Assembly (NCBI GenBank): GCA_020974905.1
Contig: CP087563.1
Location: 3,534,001 to 3,598,000, forward strand
Direction of reading: 5' to 3'
DNA: 64,000 bases
From: Planctomycetes bacterium syqfu
GTDB lineage: Bacteria > Planctomycetota > Phycisphaerae > Phycisphaerales > Phycisphaeraceae
The position numbers and the translations under genes were made by a program. This document shows, one piece after another, positions 1 to 8,504 of this stretch. Each line of letters starts with the position of its first letter. The first letter of the stretch is position 1. The notes under the pieces are model-generated. The model made no database searches. It worked only from the letters and a program-made list of their open reading frames with translations, and had not been told where the DNA came from.

Positions 1-1548
1 CTGCCAACCGGGTTTGGTGACTTGGATCCCCATGAGTTTGCGCGTGATGATGTTCAGCGGTGATGTCGCCCATGCATGATTCCAGTCGAGATTGTTCTTG
101 TACCGATGTGCCCAGGCTTCAAGCGTCATCGTTGAGCCTTGCTCGATCAGTGATACCAACTGCGGTCATCTTTGAGCCTTGCTCAGTTTCAGAGCATGCT
201 CAGCGCTACCTGCATCGTACAAGGCTTCGAGCAGGTATTGGCTGCCGTACACACTGCATGCCATGCCACGGGATTCGACGAACTGGCGTACGGTTTGTTT
301 GCGGTCATCAGGCACCATCCCAAAGGCAAGCGGGAACATGTTTGAATGCAATGAACGATGCGTTGAACCTTCACCATCGACATACAAACCGGTATTGGTG
401 TCAAAGAGTTTTTCGTTCATGGCAACGCGGACTTTTTCAGCCTGCTCATCAAACTCGATAATCTCACCGTCGTGCCCCAACGCTGCAGCGATCCTGGCCA
501 TGCATTTACACGCCTGATAATGCAGTGCGTTGACCACCGTATTGATCGGCATCATTTCATGATTGTCACGCTCACCGGTCCCGCCTTCCGTGAAACTTCC
601 GGGAGGCCAATCGACAAGGTCCATCAGGCCGCGTTCTTCGAGATAGCGTTCGTGATACAGATGCAGACGCTCTTCAAGTGTCGCAGGGCGATTGGCTTTA
701 TCCGTGCAGATCAAACCGTCCTCGCGCGCCAACTCAATCAACGTCTTGGCACGCAGGTCCTGGTAAAAACAGGCGATTGACGATTGCTGACCGGTGTACA
801 GATAATCCGCCCATGCCATGAAAACACTGTGCAGATTCCAATCCGCAAACCACGTCGGATACTGCATCAGATATTCCGTGCTGTAGCGCGCGATCTGCAC
901 CGCATTGGCAAAATCGACTGCATAATGGCTGAGCTGATTGATGTAGGCATCGCCTTCATACGGGATGCGCTCGCGATCACCATCCACATACACGCCACAG
1001 AACGTGGTCGCCTTGATGGTGTGCTTACACAAATCCCACACCGCGTTAAGCGTGTCATCCGACGAGGTGAAGTCGGCAGCGGCATCGTCAAAGGCAACAT
1101 GCGCAGCGATCATCTCCAATGATGAATCATCCACCGTAAAACCGACACCAGCAATCTGACAGTACCGCATGGGCAGTACTTCGCCAACATCCGTTGGCAT
1201 GGGGATACCGGCAACGTTGGTGTTGCGTTCATCAGGCGGGATCACAACCTGATAGCTATGCGTCCCCTGCTGCAATGACACGTCAATACTCCGGTAACGA
1301 ACCGTCCCCGGCGGGTCCGTATCAATGCAATCATCCGATGAAAGTTTCTCGCCCAGTTCAACCCTGGCAACGGTGGACGCAGCGTCACAGGTCGCTGTAA
1401 ACCGCACCGTCGCAAACATCGCTTTGCCAAAGTCCGCAAAGAGCACACCGTCAACACGATGCAAAAACCGTGTTGGCTTGATGCAAGACGTGACAACCGT
1501 CGGACGCTCAACGGTAAACCGGCCGGATTGATTTTCAGCAGTGGACAT
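1..1548 (-). pseudogene. GH78 alpha-L-rhamnosidase-like protein, frame-disrupted and cut by the window edge
   Basis: Predicted to hydrolyse terminal alpha-L-rhamnosides; no signal peptide is visible, so probably cytoplasmic. An N-terminal beta-sandwich (about residues 35-165 from the ATG at 1548) precedes an (alpha/alpha)6 barrel. The barrel carries the family's DGDRERIPYEGDAYINQ motif near residues 189-205, whose acidic residues supply the general acid. Translation stops at TGA (166-168), but the next ~50 codons in the same frame restore the family C-terminus (QGSTMTLEAW, then DWNHAW and the RKLMG motif). The conserved DDRSWY appears between them only in the +1 frame. One extra T in the TTT at 171-173 and one missing A near 153 explain this, so two compensating indels ~18 nt apart break the gene. 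The TTG at 1560 is an alternative start. The gene continues beyond position 1. It diverges from the GntR gene at 1845. Confidence 0.8.
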
Positions 1549-1831
1549 GAGAAGACTCAACAGGACAAAGTGGACACCGCAGGATTAAACGCGAGGATGG
1601 GACATTTGTCAAAATCTCATGTCCAAACCATGTCAAACATCGGTTGATGCAAGTGATGCAAAAGCCAAGGGCCATAAACCACATGCGATGCCCAAATCAA
1701 ACCTGCGATAACCGGTCTCGATCCAATCGCGCCGGTACGGATCTCATTTATCCAATCCAGTCCGTGCAATGAGGACCATTGATCATTTTCGGCCTGGTAA
1801 CAATTGACCTTGACGGGCCATTTTCTTTGTG

Positions 1832-1845
1832 TACTGTATACAGTA
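1832..1845. promoter_or_regulatory. Palindromic operator candidate overlapping the GntR start codon
   Basis: TACTGTATACAGTA is a perfect 14-bp palindrome whose last base is the A of the GntR ATG. GntR/FCD regulators commonly bind short palindromes with a TGT-N-ACA type core, so autoregulation and control of the divergent GH78 gene is the likely role. This role is inferred from position and symmetry. Confidence 0.55.
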
Positions 1846-2481
1846 TGCAAAATACACTTGAACGGCGATGTCTGGCGGACCAGGTTTACGATGTGATTCG
1901 GATGGGGATTCTTTCCGGGGATTACCTGCCGGGGACGCGACTGGTTGAAGAAGACCTGGTTGCAACGTTGGGGGTCAGTCGGACACCGGTGCGCGAAGCT
2001 GCTGCGTCGGTTGGCTGAGCAAGGCCTGGTGGACTTACAACCGCGAAAACGCATCGAAGTCGCACAACTCGCGGAGACTGCACTGGAGGATGTCTGGGCA
2101 GCGCGTCTCGCATTGGAGTCTGAATCCGTACGGAGTTTTGTGCAACGTGCGGATGACAATGCCATCAAAGAACTCAAACAGCTTCACCAGGCTTGCGTGG
2201 ATGCATGGGAACGTCGGGACAAGGGCGAGATGTTTGCCTGTGAGTCGGCGTTTCATTTGGCGATCCCACGACTGGCGGGTAACAAAACCATCACCGCCCT
2301 GCTGGAACGTCTGGATGCCCGGATTCAGTTGGCAAGACTCGTACTTTGCACCAGGGATGAAAAGATCGGCAAGGAAATTGCCACCCACAAACAAATCATC
2401 AATGCCCTGGCAAAACGTGATGAAAAAGCAGCGGTCAAAGCCATGCAAAATCACATCGGGCAGGTCGGGAGACTCTCGTGA
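1845..2481 (+). pseudogene. GntR-family regulator with FCD ligand domain, single-base frameshift
   Basis: Transcription regulator with a winged-helix DNA-binding head (from ATG 1845: residues 10-50, ending GVSRTPVREA) and an FCD effector domain (ending in the helix after EIATHKQIINALAKRD). The head runs into a stop at 2016-2018. The continuation LRRLAEQGLVDL, exactly the expected family sequence, lies one frame over. One extra base in GAAGCTGCTGCG (about 1996-2005) accounts for the break; removing it gives a normal 211-aa protein. Its end overlaps the exporter's GTG start (2478) by four bases, GTGA, which suggests translational coupling. It probably controls the exporter and the neighbouring GH78 gene. 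Whether the frameshift is biological or a sequencing error cannot be decided here, but a second broken gene lies directly beside it. Confidence 0.8.
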
Positions 2482-3419
2482 TTTTTCGATATCTGTTATT
2501 AATCCTTGGTGTGTGGAGTTGTTCAACTGCTGCGATCATCATCAAACTCTCAACCATCAAGCCGGTCTACCTGGCCTCGGGACGACTGCTTTTGGCGTCC
2601 CTGTTTTTACTGCCCCTGCATCTGCATGCGCGCAGGCGGTATCCGGGGCAGGCACCGCAACTCAAAACGGTGTTACTGCCTGCGGTGTTTCTGGCGATGC
2701 ATTTTGTGTTGTGGATTATTGCTGCGCGCATGATCCCTGCTGCCAATGGGGTCCTCATTGCCAACCTTGTGCCTTTGGTGATGCCGGTTGCTTTGTGGCT
2801 GATGGTCAGTGAAAAACCCAAGTCGCGCGAGATATTGGCAACGGTCATCGCCATGACGGGGGTCGGGGTGATGGTGAGTTATGACCTGTTTGAATCCGGG
2901 TCATTACTTGATGCGTTCACGGAGCAGCGTTCGTATTTGCGCGGTGATTTACTGGCGTTTGCTGCCATGTGCATGCTGACGGTGTACCTCGTGCTTGCCA
3001 AGCGCAACAAGGCGGTGCCGAGTATCTGGCTTTACATCGTGCCGGTGTATGCGGTGGCCGGGGTGATGTGCTTGCCGTTGGCCGTGATGTTGCATGGTGC
3101 CCCGCCTCATCTTGATCTCAAACAAACCGGTTTGCTATTGGCGCTGGTGATCCTGCCGACGGTGATGGGACATACGCTGTTGAACATTGCCATGTGGTGG
3201 TTCCGCGGGCAGGTGGTGAGTATTTTCAACCTGTTCCAATTCACCTTCACCGGCGTGATGGCGTACCTGATTCTTGATGGTGAGATGCCAACCAACGCGT
3301 TGTATGTGGCAGCAGGAACCGTGGTGACCGCGGTGGTGATACTGGTTTGGCCCAAAAAAGAAAAGACCCTTGAGCCGCCCGTTTGCCGTGAACAAACTTT
3401 GGCAGCTCAAGAGTCTTGA
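2478..3419 (+). CDS. DMT-superfamily (EamA) inner-membrane transporter
   Basis: A 313-aa, very hydrophobic protein with about ten membrane helices arranged as two EamA repeats (roughly residues 3-135 and 150-285). This is the usual length and layout of drug/metabolite transporters that export small metabolites. The substrate cannot be read from sequence. The GTG start overlaps the stop of the GntR gene (GTGA), so the two are probably one transcription unit, with the regulator controlling the exporter. The C-terminus ends in a polar tail rich in Lys and Glu (PKKEKTLEPP), expected in the cytoplasm. The gene meets the leftward glycosidase cluster tail to tail, with a REP-like palindrome in between. 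Confidence 0.85.
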   Translation: MIFRYLLLILGVWSCSTAAIIIKLSTIKPVYLASGRLLLASLFLLPLHLHARRRYPGQAPQLKTVLLPAVFLAMHFVLWIIAARMIPAANGVLIANLVPLVMPVALWLMVSEKPKSREILATVIAMTGVGVMVSYDLFESGSLLDAFTEQRSYLRGDLLAFAAMCMLTVYLVLAKRNKAVPSIWLYIVPVYAVAGVMCLPLAVMLHGAPPHLDLKQTGLLLALVILPTVMGHTLLNIAMWWFRGQVVSIFNLFQFTFTGVMAYLILDGEMPTNALYVAAGTVVTAVVILVWPKKEKTLEPPVCREQTLAAQES

Positions 3420-3459
3420 ACGTGTGTATTGATCCTGTTAAACGGATTGAATCCAATCC

Positions 3460-3542
3460 GTCATTCCCGCGCAGGCGGGAATCCAGTGATATTCTCTTGA
3501 CGCTTGCAAGTGCCACTGGACTCCCGCCTGCGCGGGAGTGAC
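3460..3542. repeat. REP-like palindromic element, copy 1
   Basis: An 83-bp imperfect palindrome. The left arm starts GTCATTCCCGCGCAGGCGGG and the right arm ends CCCGCCTGCGCGGGAGTGAC, and each arm holds an inner hairpin around GCGCAGGC or GCCTGCGC. Copies lie at 20416-20498 and, inverted, at 25848-25929. It sits between convergent genes and could fold as a long stem in either transcript. No transposase is linked. Confidence 0.85.
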
Positions 3543-3599
3543 AGAAAGATCAGGACGTTCTTGAGCATACAGCGTCGTGACTGGACATGAGCAACGTAA

Positions 3600-6500
3600 T
3601 CACTCTTCAAACAAATCCAGTCGGATCTCAAAAATCTGCCAATCGCGTGACTTGTAACGTGTGCCTGATCGTTCGGAACCGGCGCCTGCCAACTCCAGTG
3701 TGTTGATCTTGCCGAACGCCAGTTCGTCGGTGATGTCGACATCGACAATCGGGCCGAAGTGGTGATGATGTCGGCGGACCAGTCGGTCGTTGACATACAT
3801 GCCAAGCACACTGCTCTTGTCACCTTCCATAAACAATCTCACACGGTATTTGCCCTGCCAGCTGGCGGGGATTTTGATCTGCGTGGTCGGGCCATATCCG
3901 CGAACACGTTTACCAACCGGTGTTGGCAGAACGAAATCGGTCGTCTGTCCCTTGTGGTCGGTGAACTGCCATGTGCCTGCCAGCGAGACACTGCGAGATG
4001 CGGGTTTGCGTTGGTAGAGATACATTTGACCACTGATGCCGACGTATTTTTCACCGTCTTCAAATTGCAATGCAATGACATTGTTGCCGGGCTTCAGCAG
4101 GCGGGTGACGTCGTAGGTGTTGTAGCTATTGGTGGTCGGGCCGTGGAGCATCTGTCCGTTGAGATACAGCGAAGCCTTGTTGTGATACTGCGGGCCGGAC
4201 CACGCACCACTGACAAGCGTAATGGTTCCGCCACGGTGTTGCCAATCGTCGGGGACGGTGAACGTCTTGCGTGCCCAGAGCGCTTTGCCAGCCTCTGCGC
4301 CGCTGAAGTTGAGAATGCCCATGTCTGCATCCTGCCAACTGCCGACCTGTCCTGAAGCTTGAAGCCAACTGTCGTGGGGTTGGTTCTGCGTGAACTGCCA
4401 ACCGGGCATCAGGTCCATCGTCGGATCTTCCCACCGACCTTGCGCATACTTGGAGAAATCTTCTTCGGAGACACGTGCGGGTTTCCAGAGTCTGGTTTGG
4501 TAATCCCACCAGTGTGCCAGCGCGTCATCGGCATCGCTATCACGGAGCATCAGCAGCACGACTTCACGGGCAGGCACATCAACCGTCGCCTTGACTGCAC
4601 CGTTTTCGACCTTGAAATCAAGGGGTTTGATGCCATTGACCGAGAAACAGATCACCTGTTGCGGCTTGTGATCCACAGGCAGGGACACGTCCACGGAGAC
4701 GTCCTTATCTTCATGCCAACTGATGAGTGTGGTCACGCGATCCAGGCCGTTGTTGGTGCGGTAAGGCTGCGCCCAGACTTGTTTGTCGGACGTGGTGCAA
4801 AGGGCCTTGTCGAAGTTGACACCATCCATGAGTGATGCAAGGAATTGGGTTTCAAGTTCCTTGGGCCACCAGATGCCCATGCGGTCCTGCGCATCACGCC
4901 AAAAGGCGGAGCCCATGAGCACGATCTGCCCACGTCCCATGGGAACGCGCACGATCGCAGCCTTGCCGTTGTCATACGTCGCGATGGTCTGCGCGTTTTG
5001 ACCGGGCTGCATCTCAACGGAATAGAGATTGTGATTGTTGCCGACCCAGTCGAGTGACTGACCGTTGTCATCAAAGCTTTTGCCTGCAAAACCGGGGAAA
5101 AGTGTCTGGTCTTTGGCGAAAGTGATCTTGCTGGTATTGATCTGACGCGTGCCCAGAACTTGGGTTCCGGTCAACTCATGGAGCTTCCATGCATCGGGTT
5201 CATTGAGCAGACTGCGTGCGGTGAAAGGCAAGGTGACAAACGTGCCACCGGACTTGACCCACTGGACAATGTCATCCAATGCTTTTTCATCGAAGGTTTC
5301 GTTGCCTGAGTCAATGATGAGTTTGTGGCCGTACATTTTGCCGTCCGCCAGTGACTTGTCATCGAGGTAGAGATAGGAATGTCCCAGTGTCTGTAACGAA
5401 CCGCGGCCAAGGTCCCAGTTCCAACCGTTTTGAATTGCGCGGGCGCTGTTGCCTGCTGCAGGGTAGGGACGCATGGGGTTGTACTCAATCGCGCGTGTGC
5501 TGCGGTAAAGCAGGACCTGCGGGCCATCAATGTCATACTTACCCAACTGCTTGATCACCGGCATGTGATCGATCCACCACTGTCTTAATGCAGGATGACG
5601 GGTGTAAGTCTGCGTAAGGAACACCGCATCATGTCCGTTGAGACCTGCCAGGAAAATGCGACGGAAGGAGTTGAACTGGTCGGTGACGTTCTTTGCAGGC
5701 CCAGCGGTTTCACTGGATGCCGGCAAACCGTAGAGATAGCTATAACGCTTGTACCACGGGAAGAACCAGATGCCTTCGCCGGTGAAGTGAGGCCAACCGC
5801 CGTAGGTGGTCGCCAGGTCAAGCCACTTGTCGGTGCCAAAGCCGATGGGTGCCATGAACTTGATGGGTTGATTGGGCGCGACCTGACGCATGCCGCCGAG
5901 ATTGTTTGCCCACTGTTTGTACTTGTCTGTGATGAGCCAGTCTTTCCAATCCATCCACAGTTGGTTCATGTCTTTGCCAAGATAGGGATAGACGGAGGGC
6001 TTTTCGGTGGAGATGAAAATGCGACCGTTCCAGATGCCGCCGATGTCATGCAGCGCGATGGTGTTACTGCCGGGCTTGAGATGTTTGGAGACTTCGATCG
6101 CGCCCCAGACACCGACCTGCCCAGCTAACTCACCGTTGAGATAGATGCTGTGATAGCGGGCATTTTCACCGCTGTGATACATCTCATGTGAAATGGGAAA
6201 CCAGTACAGATACAGTTTCTGGTCACCGTTAACGGCATGGGGCGACCAATCAAAACTCCGACGGAACCAGGCGGAACCCTTGTTCTTTTCCTGGAAGATT
6301 TCGTAGATCGAATCACCGCCGGGCATATGCATGGATCGCCAGTTGGCATCAATGTCCGTTTGCCACCATTTGGCGGTCAGGCCGTCATCAAGCTTGTCTT
6401 CCCCACGGGCAAACCAGTCACCCGCTAATGACATCACGCGGCCGTTGAGTCCTGCAAACGTGGCATACTCGGGCACGGGGACTTGATCCCACTCACGAAA

Positions 6501-7613
6501 CGGCAGGTTGTCCTGGCGGTACATCCGCGTGACTTTTTCAAGCGAATAACCCTTGGCTTTGAGATAGCTTTGCCAGGACTGTTGGGCCCACCTGGAGTAG
6601 TCCGAATGCAAGTTGTACCAGCCATCGTGACGCAGTTCGCCATAGGGCGACATGAAGCTCATCACGCCGGGATGGTCGGCATAGGGCTTGATCAACTGCT
6701 GAGTCTGATACGTGCCATAGCCATGCACCTCGTCGGCATGCCAGGACATGTGTTTGCGTGCCTTCCAGTAAATCAACGGGCCATGCCAACCACTGGTCAA
6801 GAACTCTGCCGGTTGATCCGCAAAGTCCGGGAAGCGGCGATCCGTCCAATTGGCACCACTGCCACCAATCACGCCATACACGCGCATACCCACCGGCAAG
6901 TCGCGCTTCGTTGCTTCCTGCATCATCCAGGACACTTCGGTGTTCTTGACGATGCCGTCACTGTTATCCAGCGTTGCCGGGTCAAGCCACGGTTCAAATC
7001 GAATCTTGTATTTGGCTAAAAATTCCAGGTCTTCCATCGGGTCCTTAAAACCGGGACCGTCCTTGGCAACGCCCTGCCAATTGTGATGATTGGTTAAACC
7101 GCCAAGGCCATACATGCCCCAACCGTAACGATCAAAGCGATCCAGATAGGTCGGGTATTCAGGCATCTCCGTGATCAACGTCCACGGTTCAGACTGCGAT
7201 TGGAGCAATGCTTCAATGCTGGTCAGGGATGAGGATGCCCAGACGGCAGCCGTCCGACCGGACACCGCTGCAACGTAGGTGATCGCTTCACCGGCTTTGA
7301 TTGTCAACACCTGTTTGCCATTGATTGATTGGGTGACCGTGGTGACATTGGCAGACAGCGTCAGGTCCGCCAGCAGCTTGCCCAGCAGCGTTTTGGCCTT
7401 GGCTGGACTTTGCGCTTCGAACATTGCCACACTGACATCGCTTTGCCCATCGGCATGCATCCGACTGATGGTTGCGTTGACTTTCCCAAAGCCGCGGAGT
7501 TCAATTTGGCCGGGAACCTGACGGGTGTCAGACGCCTGCCATTGGGTTTGGGCGAAGGTCAGGTTCACGCTGAGCAGTATTGTCAGCAGGACGGTGAATG
7601 AGGCATATTTCAT
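3600..7613 (-). CDS. Giant secreted clan GH-A-like glycosidase with GH2-type sandwiches
   Basis: A 1337-aa exported protein with a clear signal peptide (residues 1-22, cleaved after LTFA). A barrel-like region begins at YLDRFDRYGWGMYG (~155) and carries SPYGE with a candidate catalytic Glu at 326. A galactose-binding, GH2-type sandwich follows (~395-540). Barrel-like sequence then resumes and includes FTGEG (Glu 613). A GATase-like domain (~705-960; IIDSGNETFDEKAL) resembles the GH42 trimerisation domain, and two more sandwiches close the protein. The protein at 8505 has the same order. The exact GH family is not assigned; beta-galactosidase-like activity on a polysaccharide is likely. The ATG at 7613 is preferred over TTG 7622 because AGGA lies upstream. 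It is the last gene of the leftward cluster, 27 nt after the previous stop. Confidence 0.7.
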   Translation of the reverse strand: MKYASFTVLLTILLSVNLTFAQTQWQASDTRQVPGQIELRGFGKVNATISRMHADGQSDVSVAMFEAQSPAKAKTLLGKLLADLTLSANVTTVTQSINGKQVLTIKAGEAITYVAAVSGRTAAVWASSSLTSIEALLQSQSEPWTLITEMPEYPTYLDRFDRYGWGMYGLGGLTNHHNWQGVAKDGPGFKDPMEDLEFLAKYKIRFEPWLDPATLDNSDGIVKNTEVSWMMQEATKRDLPVGMRVYGVIGGSGANWTDRRFPDFADQPAEFLTSGWHGPLIYWKARKHMSWHADEVHGYGTYQTQQLIKPYADHPGVMSFMSPYGELRHDGWYNLHSDYSRWAQQSWQSYLKAKGYSLEKVTRMYRQDNLPFREWDQVPVPEYATFAGLNGRVMSLAGDWFARGEDKLDDGLTAKWWQTDIDANWRSMHMPGGDSIYEIFQEKNKGSAWFRRSFDWSPHAVNGDQKLYLYWFPISHEMYHSGENARYHSIYLNGELAGQVGVWGAIEVSKHLKPGSNTIALHDIGGIWNGRIFISTEKPSVYPYLGKDMNQLWMDWKDWLITDKYKQWANNLGGMRQVAPNQPIKFMAPIGFGTDKWLDLATTYGGWPHFTGEGIWFFPWYKRYSYLYGLPASSETAGPAKNVTDQFNSFRRIFLAGLNGHDAVFLTQTYTRHPALRQWWIDHMPVIKQLGKYDIDGPQVLLYRSTRAIEYNPMRPYPAAGNSARAIQNGWNWDLGRGSLQTLGHSYLYLDDKSLADGKMYGHKLIIDSGNETFDEKALDDIVQWVKSGGTFVTLPFTARSLLNEPDAWKLHELTGTQVLGTRQINTSKITFAKDQTLFPGFAGKSFDDNGQSLDWVGNNHNLYSVEMQPGQNAQTIATYDNGKAAIVRVPMGRGQIVLMGSAFWRDAQDRMGIWWPKELETQFLASLMDGVNFDKALCTTSDKQVWAQPYRTNNGLDRVTTLISWHEDKDVSVDVSLPVDHKPQQVICFSVNGIKPLDFKVENGAVKATVDVPAREVVLLMLRDSDADDALAHWWDYQTRLWKPARVSEEDFSKYAQGRWEDPTMDLMPGWQFTQNQPHDSWLQASGQVGSWQDADMGILNFSGAEAGKALWARKTFTVPDDWQHRGGTITLVSGAWSGPQYHNKASLYLNGQMLHGPTTNSYNTYDVTRLLKPGNNVIALQFEDGEKYVGISGQMYLYQRKPASRSVSLAGTWQFTDHKGQTTDFVLPTPVGKRVRGYGPTTQIKIPASWQGKYRVRLFMEGDKSSVLGMYVNDRLVRRHHHHFGPIVDVDITDELAFGKINTLELAGAGSERSGTRYKSRDWQIFEIRLDLFEE

Positions 7614-7640
7614 GGGGATCAATCCTGTTTGATCGAGTGA

Positions 7641-8483
7641 TTATTTCAGTGCTTCAAAGGTGTCGGGCAGTTGGTTGAAGATGCGGAAACAGTCAAAGTC
7701 CTGCACGATGGGTGTGCCGGCCTGACCGCTTTTGCCAAAGAAAATCTCACCATCACTAAAACCAGATTTCACAGTGTCGGCATTGAGGGTGAACTTGACG
7801 GTTGACATCGCCATGGACTTTTCAATCGCGACGTTACCTTCGGCGGCATACATCGTCATGCTGATCATGCCGTCGGCGGCGGTCTCAAAGCCCAACGCCA
7901 GGTGATAAATCGTGTCGGCTTCCATCACCAGGCCGATCTCCGGCGCGATGACGCTGGCTTCTTGTCCGTTGGATCGTTTAAACGGCAGAGCCTTGGCTTT
8001 GGGGCCGAGCAATTCCACGCGGGGCTTGCCATCATGAGACAGGTAGACCAGACGCAAACCATCGGACGCACCTTTGACATCAAAGACGCGCAGGACACTC
8101 ATGCCTTTATCCAGTTGAGCATTGGCGCGGAAGAAGAAGTCAAACGCACCATTGAGCACCACCTTGCCATCGACGATCTGGCTCATTGCTGCAAAGCTGC
8201 TCTTGGCGGACTCGGGCTTGATAATCACGCCACCGGCATGTCCGGGTTTGGAGTCGGCACGGGCATCGACACTGAGGTATCCGCCGGACGCTTTGGCCAA
8301 AGGTTTGTCGGTTGCAACGGTCGCTTTGTTGGTTGAGTAAGCAACCAGAGATGCTTTGCCACCCGTGGTGACGATCTTGTCAGCGGCATCAAAATCCGCT
8401 TGCAGAACCACGTCCGCGGACAACGGTGCGACGATCAATCCTGCCAGCAGACAGGCCAGACATTGCATGTGAGATAACTTCAC
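7641..8483 (-). CDS. Small secreted beta-sandwich protein of unknown function
   Basis: A 280-aa protein with a signal peptide (MKLSHMQCLACLLAGLIVAP, cleavage near SADVV). The mature part is rich in alternating beta-type sequence, resembling a LamG/concanavalin-type fold (VLQADFDAADKI at the start, FDFFFRANAQLDKGMSVLRVF in the middle, FDCFRIFNQLP at the end). It lacks catalytic motifs I can name. It starts at GTG (8483) with a strong AAGGAG eight bases upstream. It sits 21 nt after one giant glycosidase and 27 nt before the other, so co-expression is near certain. A carbohydrate-binding accessory role in the periplasm is an inference from fold and context. Confidence 0.7.
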   Translation of the reverse strand: MKLSHMQCLACLLAGLIVAPLSADVVLQADFDAADKIVTTGGKASLVAYSTNKATVATDKPLAKASGGYLSVDARADSKPGHAGGVIIKPESAKSSFAAMSQIVDGKVVLNGAFDFFFRANAQLDKGMSVLRVFDVKGASDGLRLVYLSHDGKPRVELLGPKAKALPFKRSNGQEASVIAPEIGLVMEADTIYHLALGFETAADGMISMTMYAAEGNVAIEKSMAMSTVKFTLNADTVKSGFSDGEIFFGKSGQAGTPIVQDFDCFRIFNQLPDTFEALK

Positions 8484-8504
8484 GAATAGAACTCCTTGAG
8501 CGAT

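Noticed and set aside
166-168. In-frame TGA in the GH78 gene as a possible selenocysteine codon
   Set aside because: The family has no Cys/Sec at this place, no hairpin typical of a SECIS follows, and the out-of-frame DDRSWY shows that indels are the cause.
1617-2177. A 186-codon minus-strand frame across the GntR gene
   Set aside because: It is antisense to both halves of the frameshifted regulator, which match the family on the plus strand.
3460-3542. REP-like palindrome as an insertion sequence
   Set aside because: It has no open reading frame, no target-site duplication and no transposase nearby.
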